This document shows positions 6,948 to 12,748 of a stretch of DNA of 13,813 nucleotides, in pieces. Numbering within the stretch: the stretch's first letter is position 1; each line of letters begins with the position of its first letter. The stretch lies in NCBI GenBank assembly GCA_016209345.1, contig JACQWH010000053.1, forward strand, positions 1 to 13,813. Direction: 5' to 3'. This DNA comes from Candidatus Uhrbacteria bacterium (lineage in GTDB: Bacteria > Patescibacteriota > Patescibacteriia > JACQRZ01). The notes under the pieces are model-generated. The model was not told the DNA's origin and made no database searches. It saw nothing but the letters and a program-made list of their open reading frames with translations. The position numbers and the translations under genes are program-made.

Positions 6948-6975
6948 CTAGACCCTAGACCCTAGACCCTAGACC
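6948..6975 (+). repeat. Four perfect CTAGACC heptamers in the mraZ leader
   Basis: CTAGACC is repeated four times without error (28 bp), followed by CC. It lies between the operator boxes and the leader hairpins. Confidence 0.95.
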
Positions 6976-7008
6976 CCTTTTATATGCTTGTCGTGTCTTA
7001 TTTACTAG

Positions 7009-7088
7009 CCCATAGAACAGTCCTCTATGGGTACCTGAAAAGCGCCTTCGTCACCGCGTATCCCCATGCCCCGCGGTGGCGAAGTGCG
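7009..7088 (+). promoter_or_regulatory. Two hairpins in the mraZ mRNA leader
   Basis: Hairpin 1: CCCATAGA (7009-7016) with TCTATGGG (7024-7031), perfect 8 bp, 7-nt loop. Hairpin 2: arms 7046-7058 and 7072-7084 (CTTCGTCACCGCG and CGCGGTGGCGAAG) pair over 13 positions with one wobble, and three further GC pairs can form past a single-base bulge. It ends 18 nt before the mraZ ATG, with no T-run, so it is unlikely to be a simple terminator. Confidence 0.7.
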
Positions 7089-7105
7089 AAAATCTAATGG
7101 TTTCT

Positions 7106-7537
7106 ATGTTCATAGGTGAATACAACCATACAATCGATGAAAAAGGCCGGCTGGCACTGCCGGCTAAATTTCGTATTGAGCTGGAAAACGGCGCAGTGGT
7201 GACTCGCGGTCTGGACAACTGCCTCTTTCTTTATACGCTCACAGAATGGAATACACTGGCGCAGAAGATTTCAAACCTGCCTATCAGCCAGGCAAATACG
7301 CGCGCGTTCAGCCGTCTTATGCTTGCCGGCGCCATGGATGTTGAGCTGGACAAGCAGGGACGCTTTGTCCTGCCCGATTATTTGCGGTCGTACGCGGGGC
7401 TGAAGAGGATGGCCGTTATTACCGGACTGTATAACCGGCTTGAAATCTGGGATGAGGGCGCATGGAAGGAGTACAAGAGTCAGACAGAAGAGGAGAGCGG
7501 AGATATTGCCGAGCAGCTCGGGGGATTGGGGGTATAG
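7106..7537 (+). CDS. mraZ: MraZ, transcriptional regulator of the dcw cluster
   Basis: 143 aa. It has two SpoVT/AbrB-like domains in tandem: GEYNHTIDEKGRLALPAKFR (about 3-22) and MDVELDKQGRFVLPDYLR (about 76-93), the standard MraZ arrangement of a DNA-binding ring protein. The start chosen is ATG 7106, giving the family N-terminus MFIGEY. The frame is also open from GTG 7076, but that codon lies inside leader hairpin 2. It is the first gene of the dcw unit, with GTGGG boxes upstream that it probably binds. There is no Shine-Dalgarno; the start codon sits in a small CTATGTTCATAG palindrome. The tail EEESGDIAEQLGGLGV is typical. Role: repressor or activator of mraZ, rsmH and downstream division genes. 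Confidence 0.95.
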   Translation: MFIGEYNHTIDEKGRLALPAKFRIELENGAVVTRGLDNCLFLYTLTEWNTLAQKISNLPISQANTRAFSRLMLAGAMDVELDKQGRFVLPDYLRSYAGLKRMAVITGLYNRLEIWDEGAWKEYKSQTEEESGDIAEQLGGLGV

Positions 7538-7550
7538 GATAAATTGACCT

Positions 7551-7700
7551 AATTTCTAATTCACCTAATTCACCTAAAAAGTATCCAACGTCTAAAGCCA
7601 AGCACGTCAAATGATTACATAAAGAATGGCGGTGAGAATTTTAGCACGAGGATATTTTGCATTTTATTAGAAATTAGGTCAATTAGGTGAATTAGAAATT
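7551..7700. repeat. Inverted-repeat element A between mraZ and rsmH
   Basis: Arms 7551-7577 and 7674-7700 match as inverted repeats at 26 of 27 positions and enclose 96 nt with no gene. The arms carry the 20-mer AATTTCTAATTCACCTAATT, itself built of 9-nt units (TAATTCACC). The same 20-mer forms both arms of element B at 12491-12618. This accounts for most of the 192-nt mraZ-rsmH gap. Confidence 0.85.
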
Positions 7701-7729
7701 TTCAAAAGCATGTCTCTGATTCGTAGCCT

Positions 7730-8686
7730 ATGATCATACACCGTTCGGTTTTACTCGGTGAAACGCTCTCCTATCTGAATGTTCTTTCAAACCATCATTA
7801 TATCGACTGTACATTGGGGGGTGGAGGTCATACAGAAGCGATGTTGGAGAAAAACGGACCGGAGGGAAGGGTTATCGCGTTTGAGCTTGACGGGGAAACA
7901 ATCGCGCGGACAAAAAAGCGACTCAAGCGTTTTGGCAAAAGATTGATTGTTATTGAAGATACCTTCAGAAATCTCGTACGAGTTTCGGATTACGAGTTAC
8001 GGATTACAGGAGTTCTGTACGACCTTGGCACCTCAATGGATTTGTTGAAAAGCAGCAGTCGGGGATTCAGTTTTCTGACAGATGAGCCGCTGGATATGAG
8101 ATTTTCCGTCGCGCAAGAGCTTACGGCGGCAGATATCGTGAACGGATGGAGAGAAAAAGAGATTGCCGACATGATTTTTCGATACGGCGAAGAGCGGTGG
8201 AGTCGAAGGATAGCGCGAAGCATCATCGAGCGCAGGGCAAAGAACAGGGTATGCACCACGCGCGAGCTTGTTGAGGCGATTGAGAGCGGCATACCGGCGA
8301 GATACCGACACGGACGCATTCACTGCGCAACGAGAACCTTCCAGGCACTGAGAATAGCGGTCAACGACGAGCTTGGGGCGCTTGAGGAATCGCTGGACGG
8401 TGCTTTGCGTATTGTGGAGAGCGGCGGACGTATCGTGGTAATTTCGTTTCATTCGCTGGAAGACAGGATTGTAAAGCAGGTGTTTAAAAAAAATCATATT
8501 ACGGGGACCGGGCGTATTCTTACAAAAAAACCAATCGTGCCGAGCGAGAAGGAGCAGACAGAAAACCCCGCATCGCGAAGCGCGAAATTACGCGCATTGG
8601 AGATAGTTGTCAGGGATCAGGGATCAGGTGTCAGGTGTCAGGGGGCAGTAATTACTGCAACCCGAAACCCGAAACCCGAAACCTAG
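7730..8686 (+). CDS. rsmH: RsmH (MraW), 16S rRNA C1402 N4-methyltransferase
   Basis: 318 aa. SAM-dependent methyltransferase of the MraW family, which methylates N4 of cytidine 1402 in 16S rRNA near the P site. Motifs: HRSVLLGETLSYL (about 4-16), SAM motif I DCTLGGGGHTEAML (26-39), motif II AFELDG (50-55), VLYDLGTS (95-102), GFSFLTDEPLDMRF (about 112-125), HCATRTFQALRIAVNDEL, and the C-terminal GGRIVVISFHSLEDRIVK and RSAKLRALE. Two parts are repeat-derived: residues about 84-93 (heptamers, 7980-8007) replace a variable segment before VLYDLG, and the last 25 or so residues after ALEIV come from heptamer arrays, with the stop codon inside one. The start has no Shine-Dalgarno. It lies second in the dcw unit, the usual place. 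Confidence 0.95.
   Translation: MIIHRSVLLGETLSYLNVLSNHHYIDCTLGGGGHTEAMLEKNGPEGRVIAFELDGETIARTKKRLKRFGKRLIVIEDTFRNLVRVSDYELRITGVLYDLGTSMDLLKSSSRGFSFLTDEPLDMRFSVAQELTAADIVNGWREKEIADMIFRYGEERWSRRIARSIIERRAKNRVCTTRELVEAIESGIPARYRHGRIHCATRTFQALRIAVNDELGALEESLDGALRIVESGGRIVVISFHSLEDRIVKQVFKKNHITGTGRILTKKPIVPSEKEQTENPASRSAKLRALEIVVRDQGSGVRCQGAVITATRNPKPET
7980..8007 (+). repeat. Four 7-nt repeats inside rsmH
   Basis: Heptamers GAGTTTC, GGATTAC, GAGTTAC and GGATTAC fill 28 nt and encode the SDYELRIT region. The ELRI core is read in the same frame as in the rarA heptamer block. Confidence 0.8.
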
Positions 8687-8712
8687 AACCTAGAACCTTA
8701 GCCCCTAGCCCT
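8610..8712 (+). repeat. Composite heptamer arrays at the rsmH/ftsL junction
   Basis: Five TCAGGNN heptamers (8610-8644) are followed by the perfect 14-bp palindrome GCAGTAATTACTGC (8645-8658), then three CCCGAAA heptamers (8661-8681), two CCTAGAA (8682-8695) and degenerate CCTAGCC-like units up to the ftsL ATG. The left array encodes the RsmH tail, a CCTAGAA unit supplies its TAG stop, and the right array ends immediately before the ftsL ATG. Confidence 0.9.
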
Positions 8713-9087
8713 ATGTCAATCTCGTTCAAAAAAATAAAAACAAAATGGGGATCGACGCCCGGCATCCGTGATCGTAAAGTCGCGATGTCGCTTTCAAAGC
8801 TTGCAAAAGCGCATGTCGGCGTTCTCTTGACAGTTCTTGGTTTTTCTCTAGTGTACCTCGTACAGGTCAACGCATTGGCCACAAAGGGATACGAAATCAA
8901 GGAGATCCAGCAAACGATTACCGAGCAGAAAAAGGCGAATGAGCGTATTTCCCTTGATATTATACAGGCGCAAAGTATTCAGAATCTGCAGAAGAAGATG
9001 GACGACCTCAAACTGGTACGATCAGAAAAGATTGAGTATATCGACGCGAGCGCTTCGGTGGCAACGGCAGTCAGGCCGACTCCATGA
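8713..9087 (+). CDS. ftsL: FtsL/DivIC-like septum protein
   Basis: 124 aa. The topology is that of FtsL/DivIC: a short basic cytoplasmic segment (1-33), one membrane helix (about 34-54, VGVLLTVLGFSLVYLVQV), then a periplasmic coiled coil (about 57-100, GYEIKEIQQTITEQKKANERI...LQKKMDDLKLV). Sequence conservation in this family is low, so the call rests on topology and on its position between rsmH and ftsI, where ftsL normally lies. The frame is open from 8635, but that stretch is repeat-derived. ATG 8713 follows the repeat array directly, and no Shine-Dalgarno is present. It would act with FtsB and FtsQ to activate septal peptidoglycan synthesis by FtsW-FtsI. The gene is followed by two hairpins, the second a probable terminator. 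Confidence 0.8.
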   Translation: MSISFKKIKTKWGSTPGIRDRKVAMSLSKLAKAHVGVLLTVLGFSLVYLVQVNALATKGYEIKEIQQTITEQKKANERISLDIIQAQSIQNLQKKMDDLKLVRSEKIEYIDASASVATAVRPTP

Positions 9088-9092
9088 TCGCG

Positions 9093-9141
9093 ATTCTTTC
9101 CGAAAGAACGCGTCACCCCCCTTGTTTCTTTCGGAAAGAAT
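9093..9141. repeat. Inverted pair of a 16-bp palindromic unit after ftsL
   Basis: ATTCTTTCCGAAAGAA (9093-9108) and its exact reverse complement (9126-9141) flank 17 nt. Each unit is itself nearly palindromic, so either local or long-range hairpins can form. It begins 6 nt after the ftsL stop. Confidence 0.8.
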
Positions 9142-9175
9142 ATCGAACACGCGAAGGCAGCAACGCTCTGCGGCC

Positions 9176-9218
9176 CTGAAAACAACCAGCGCATTTTCTG
9201 TTCGCTGGTTGTTTTCAG
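9176..9218 (+). terminator. Bidirectional terminator between ftsL and ftsI
   Basis: Perfect 16-bp stem (9176-9191 with 9203-9218) around an 11-nt loop; the outer part is CTGAAAAC / GTTTTCAG. The U-run (TTTT) is short and within the stem, so termination may be partial. It separates the mraZ-rsmH-ftsL unit from ftsI-murF. Confidence 0.7.
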
Positions 9219-9231
9219 TTAGCTTTCAGTT

Positions 9232-9260
9232 TTGAACTATGATCGCGCTTTCTGTATAAT
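9232..9260 (+). promoter_or_regulatory. Strong promoter for ftsI-murF, probably leaderless
   Basis: TTGAAC (9232-9237), 17 nt, then perfect TATAAT (9255-9260). The ftsI ATG at 9267 is 7 nt beyond the end of the -10, where transcription normally starts, so the mRNA would begin at or next to the start codon. Confidence 0.85.
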
Positions 9261-9266
9261 GAGAAT

Positions 9267-11081
9267 ATGACTCCCTTTCGAAAAAAATACTCATCACGGC
9301 GCCACAAAGAGCGCGGTTCATTTCATTTTGACAGAATCACGTTTTGCCGCTGTATCCTTTTTGTTGTCCTTTCCATTCTCATCGCCCGCATGTTCACGCT
9401 GCAGGTCCTGGGGTATGCAAATTACAAGGCGGCAGCGGATGGCGAACACCAATTCTTTCAAAAAATTTATCCGGAACGAGGGTCAATCTATCTGAGGGAA
9501 CGGGATGATTCATCGGGTATCGGGAAATACCTTATTGATTTGGAGGGAGAGAAGTTGTTTCCCGCGGTGACAAACCGCGACTACAAGCTTGTTTACGCCG
9601 TGCCTAAATCAATCGCCGATCCGGTAAAGGTGGCAGAGCAACTTGCGCCGCTTCTTGAAATGGAGACGCAGCCGCTTCTTGAAAAATTGCAGAAAAAGAA
9701 TGATTCCTATGAAGTGCTCAAGCACAAGGTGACCGATGACGCCTGGAGCACGATGAAGAAATTAAAAATCGGCGGTATTAACGCAACGTCGGAAACATTC
9801 CGCTTCTATCCTGAAAAGGGGTTGGGGGGGCACATCTTCGGATTCGTCGGCCATGCCGGCGATGCGGTGAAAGGCCTGTACGGACTGGAAGGATATTTTG
9901 ATGATATTTTGCGGGGGAAAGAAGGATCACTCATGCGAGAGACCGATGCGCTTGGCGCGCTTATTCCCCTGGGCGACAAGCGAAGCGTTGAGGCGGTTGA
10001 TGGGTCATCGCTTGTCTTGACCGTAGACAGGGTTGTTCAACTGATGGCATGCGATCGTTTGAAAAAGTGGGTGCTCCTTCACGGAGCAGACGGCGGGTCG
10101 ATTGTTATTTTGGATCCCAAGACAGGCGCGCTCATCGCCATGTGCAGCGTGCCTGATTTTGACCCCGAAGAATACTCCAAGGCGGATATTTCTTCATATA
10201 ATAACCCGGCGCTCTTTACCCCCTATGAGCCCGGTTCCATTTTTAAACCATTTACCATGGCAATGGGGCTTGATTCTGAAAAGGTGTCTCCCGCGACAAC
10301 ATACGATGATACCGGCGAAGTGAAGATAGGGTCGTTCACCATTAAAAATTCAGACCTCAAGGCAAACGGCAGACAGAATATGATGGACGTGCTGGATAAG
10401 TCACTCAATACGGGCGTAATATTCGTCGCGCGAAAGGTGGGGCTGGAAAAATTTTATGAGTATGTGAAAAAGTTCGGGTTTGGCACGCAGTCGGGTATTG
10501 AGATGGACAAGGAAGTCGAGGGGAACATTTCGTCATTGAAAGAAAAACAGGAAATATATATGGCAACCGCCTCATTCGGCCAGGGGATTACTGCTACGCC
10601 GCTTCAGATCGCTACTGCTTTTGGCGCCCTTGCAAACGGCGGCAAACTTATGCAACCATATATTGTGGATGAGATTATCAAGCCCGACGGTACGCGCATC
10701 CATACGCAGCAAAAGGTGTTGAGGCAAGTCGTGTCGGCGCGCACTGCGTCGCTTATCGGCGGAATGCTTGTCAATGTCGTGCGAAAGGGGCACGGGAAGC
10801 GCGCGGGCGTTGATGGATATTATGTGGCGGGCAAGACGGGAACAGCGCAGGTTGCGCGGAAAGACGGCCGCGGATATGAGCGAAATGATACCATAGGGTC
10901 ATTTGCCGGATTTGCTCCGGTGGATAATCCGCGATTCGTAATGTTGGTAAAAATAGATCACCCGCGCGATGTGCAATGGGCCGAAAGCTCGGCCGCGCCG
11001 CTGTTTGGCGAGCTTGCGAAGTTTATGCTTCAGTATTTTGAAATACCGCCGGATGAAACAGAATCAAGAAGCAAGAATTAA
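9267..11081 (+). CDS. ftsI: FtsI/PBP2-type class B penicillin-binding protein, septal transpeptidase
   Basis: 604 aa. A short cytoplasmic tail is followed by one membrane helix (about 25-48, ITFCRCILFVVLSILIARMF), the N-terminal pedestal/dimerisation domain with RGSIYLR and the conserved GLYGLEGYFDDILRGKEGS, and the transpeptidase domain. The three active-site motifs are present: SxxK as Ser324-IFK (EPGSIFKP), SxN as S379-LN, and KTG at 523-525 (GKTGTAQVA). It cross-links septal peptidoglycan with FtsW. It has its own leaderless-type promoter and is followed by murF. No C-terminal PASTA domain is present. The 3' end runs into a heptamer block that encodes ESRSKN and the stop codon, so the native C-terminus probably ended near FEIPPDE. 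Confidence 0.95.
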   Translation: MTPFRKKYSSRRHKERGSFHFDRITFCRCILFVVLSILIARMFTLQVLGYANYKAAADGEHQFFQKIYPERGSIYLRERDDSSGIGKYLIDLEGEKLFPAVTNRDYKLVYAVPKSIADPVKVAEQLAPLLEMETQPLLEKLQKKNDSYEVLKHKVTDDAWSTMKKLKIGGINATSETFRFYPEKGLGGHIFGFVGHAGDAVKGLYGLEGYFDDILRGKEGSLMRETDALGALIPLGDKRSVEAVDGSSLVLTVDRVVQLMACDRLKKWVLLHGADGGSIVILDPKTGALIAMCSVPDFDPEEYSKADISSYNNPALFTPYEPGSIFKPFTMAMGLDSEKVSPATTYDDTGEVKIGSFTIKNSDLKANGRQNMMDVLDKSLNTGVIFVARKVGLEKFYEYVKKFGFGTQSGIEMDKEVEGNISSLKEKQEIYMATASFGQGITATPLQIATAFGALANGGKLMQPYIVDEIIKPDGTRIHTQQKVLRQVVSARTASLIGGMLVNVVRKGHGKRAGVDGYYVAGKTGTAQVARKDGRGYERNDTIGSFAGFAPVDNPRFVMLVKIDHPRDVQWAESSAAPLFGELAKFMLQYFEIPPDETESRSKN

Positions 11082-11126
11082 GAATTATGCATGAATATCG
11101 CACCCTTGATTCTTAATTCGTATTTC
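11061..11126. repeat. Inverted heptamer arrays at the ftsI/murF junction
   Basis: Four heptamers (GAATCAA, GAAGCAA, GAATTAA, GAATTAT) at 11061-11088 end ftsI. Three inverted ones (TTGATTC, TTAATTC, GTATTTC) lie at 11106-11126. The core GAATTAAGAAT (11075-11085) is an exact inverted match to 11109-11119, so the junction can form an 11-bp hairpin. No T-run follows. Confidence 0.85.
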
Positions 11127-11136
11127 TTCAAGGTGT

Positions 11137-12480
11137 ATGAAAAAAATGATGTACAAGCTACTCGCTACTTTTGCGCAGAAGATCGTACGAAAGTATGGCC
11201 CCGACATCGTTGCCATCACCGGCAGTGTGGGCAAGACCACGGCAAAAGAGGCGGTTATTCGAGTGCTGTCCGAGACATTTCGCGTGCGCGGAAATGAGAA
11301 ATCATATAACAATGAGCTAGGGGTTCCGTTGACGATTATCGGCGCACTTGCGCCGGGCCGTTCATTCTTTGGATGGTTTCGTGTTTTTGTGCGCGCGTTC
11401 TCGCTTCTTCTGCGAAAGGATCCGCACTATCCGTCAATTTTGGTTGTCGAGATGGGCGCGGATGCGCCGGGAGATATTGAGTATCTCGTATCTATTGCGC
11501 CGCCGAAGATAGGCGTGATTACTGCAATCGGACCGACGCATCTTGAAAAACTCGGGAGTATTGAGCAACTCATTGCGGAGAAGAATAAAATTTTTTCACG
11601 ACACACACAGAGTGATCAGTGGATGGTGCTCAATGCCGATGATCCCGCACTGGTGGAAATGGGGTCTGTGGGGTCTGGCTCAGTTTTTGCAGGAACTGCA
11701 AAATCTGTGCCTGGCCCCACCTATCAAACGCTGACATTTGGAGAGCACCCCGATGCTATTTTGCGCATTACTGACGTGAAAGAGCGGTATGTGTTTCACC
11801 CTGATCAAGGCGAGGTAATGAGCGGCGTGTCGTGTACGCTGACGTATAACGGCGTGTCGGCGCAGTGCGAATTTCTTAAACTTGTCGGACGACACGTTCT
11901 TCCTTCTATTATCGCAGGAGCAGCGGTCGGGTGCATATATCATATTCCGCTTGCCGAGATAGCTCATCGCCTCCATGAGGCAGAACCGGCGGTGGGGCGT
12001 ATGCATTTGATTGCAGGAATCAAGCACACACTTCTCATTGATGATACGTATAACTCATCACCCAATGCCGCGCGTGGCGCGCTTGATACATTGATGTCAT
12101 TTGAAATTGACGGAGATGCGCGGCGCATTGCCGTATTGGGTGATATGCGCGAGTTGGGCTCGCATACGGAAAAGGAACATCGGGCATTGGGTGTCTACGC
12201 CGGCACGAGCGGCATTGATTACCTGTTTGCCGTTGGCGGCGCATCATCGTTTGTTGCAGAAGGTGTGCGCGATTCTCATCTTGACGCAAGCCGTATTTTT
12301 GTGTTTAATGATTCGGCATCCGCAGGGCGCGCCCTGCAGGATATAATGAAAAAAGGCGACGTTATTCTAATAAAGGGATCGCAGAATGTTCTGCGCATGG
12401 AGCGCATTGTTAAAGAAGTCATGGCGGATCCGGAGCGCGCGAAAGAGCTTCTCGTGCGTCAAGATAAAGAGTGGATGTAA
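11137..12480 (+). CDS. murF: MurF-like UDP-MurNAc-tripeptide:D-Ala-D-Ala ligase
   Basis: 447 aa. It joins D-Ala-D-Ala to UDP-MurNAc-tripeptide in the cytoplasm using ATP. Motifs: P-loop ITGSVGKTT (27-35), YNNELGVPLT (57-66), VEMGA (104-108), GPTHLEKLGS (132-141), carbamyl-lysine region EKNKIF (148-153), NADDP (166-170), and the MurF signature DDTYNSSPNA (302-311). The C-terminal domain has VLGDMRELG and LIKGSQNVLRME. The P-loop comes about 80 residues earlier than in standard MurF, so the N-terminal substrate-binding domain is missing. A palindromic insert lies at residues about 174-195, in a loop of the central domain. A weak AAGG precedes the ATG. It is probably co-transcribed with ftsI; no murE, mraY, murD or ftsW follows. 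Confidence 0.92.
   Translation: MKKMMYKLLATFAQKIVRKYGPDIVAITGSVGKTTAKEAVIRVLSETFRVRGNEKSYNNELGVPLTIIGALAPGRSFFGWFRVFVRAFSLLLRKDPHYPSILVVEMGADAPGDIEYLVSIAPPKIGVITAIGPTHLEKLGSIEQLIAEKNKIFSRHTQSDQWMVLNADDPALVEMGSVGSGSVFAGTAKSVPGPTYQTLTFGEHPDAILRITDVKERYVFHPDQGEVMSGVSCTLTYNGVSAQCEFLKLVGRHVLPSIIAGAAVGCIYHIPLAEIAHRLHEAEPAVGRMHLIAGIKHTLLIDDTYNSSPNAARGALDTLMSFEIDGDARRIAVLGDMRELGSHTEKEHRALGVYAGTSGIDYLFAVGGASSFVAEGVRDSHLDASRIFVFNDSASAGRALQDIMKKGDVILIKGSQNVLRMERIVKEVMADPERAKELLVRQDKEWM
11656..11720. repeat. Palindromic insert in murF (element 3)
   Basis: It begins with the same GAAATGGGGTC (11656-11666) as rarA element 1, in the same frame (Glu-Met-Gly-Ser). Arms 11668-11692 and 11696-11720 pair at 21 of 25 positions around a GAA loop. 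It encodes EMGSVGSGSVFAGTAKSVPGP (residues about 174-195). The right outer end is less well preserved than in rarA. Confidence 0.75.
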
Positions 12481-12490
12481 TAGAGAGTTC

Positions 12491-12618
12491 AATTTCTAAT
12501 TCACCTAATTCCTAATTGACCTAATAAAATTTCCAATGTCCCAATGACTAACACAGAGGATATGAATTTGGGGAATTGAGATTTGGATATTCATTAGAAA
12601 TTAGGTGAATTAGAAATT
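12491..12618. repeat. Inverted-repeat element B after murF
   Basis: Arms 12491-12516 and 12593-12618 match at 25 of 26 positions as inverted repeats and enclose 76 nt. The arm carries AATTTCTAATTCACCTAATT, identical to element A at 7551-7700. The interior sequence is not obviously shared with A. Confidence 0.85.
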
Positions 12619-12627
12619 TTGCATAAT

Positions 12628-12664
12628 GGCCCTATCCCGGCAGAGCCGGGCAAGCCGTCTAGTG
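12628..12664 (+). repeat. Interrupted copy of the tRNA-Glu 5' end
   Basis: GGCCCTATC (12628-12636) and CGTCTAGTG (12656-12664) are the two parts of the start of the tRNA gene 49 nt downstream, split by about 20 nt that form a GC-rich hairpin (CCCGGC aga GCCGGG, 12636-12650). No further tRNA arms follow, so it is a remnant. Confidence 0.65.
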
Positions 12665-12676
12665 ATTGATAAATAC

Positions 12677-12748
12677 GGCCCTATCGTCTAGTGGTTAGGA
12701 CGACAGGTTCTCATCCTGTAAACCGGAGTTCGATTCTCCGTGGGGCTA
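12677..12748 (+). tRNA. tRNA-Glu, anticodon CTC
   Basis: Cloverleaf by eye: acceptor GGCCCTA (12677-12683) with TGGGGCT (12741-12747), with a G-U at the first pair and a U-G at the sixth; D stem GTCT/GGAC with GTGGTTA-type loop; anticodon stem ACAGG/CCTGT with loop TTCTCAT giving anticodon CTC; T stem CGGAG/CTCCG with loop TTCGATT; discriminator A at 12748. The CGTCTAG start of the D arm matches bacterial tRNA-Glu. CCA is not encoded, so it needs the CCA-adding enzyme. Partial copies of its ends flank it. Confidence 0.93.

Noticed and set aside
6948..6975. CRISPR-like array
   Set aside because: The units are 7 nt in direct contact, with no spacers and no cas genes nearby.
7076..7105. GTG 7076 as the mraZ start
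   Set aside because: It sits in the right arm of a strong leader hairpin and adds ten residues before the family N-terminus MFIGEY.
8635..8712. Upstream extension of the ftsL frame from 8635
   Set aside because: The 26 added codons are entirely repeat-derived (CCCGAAA and CCTAGAA heptamers) and overlap the end of rsmH.
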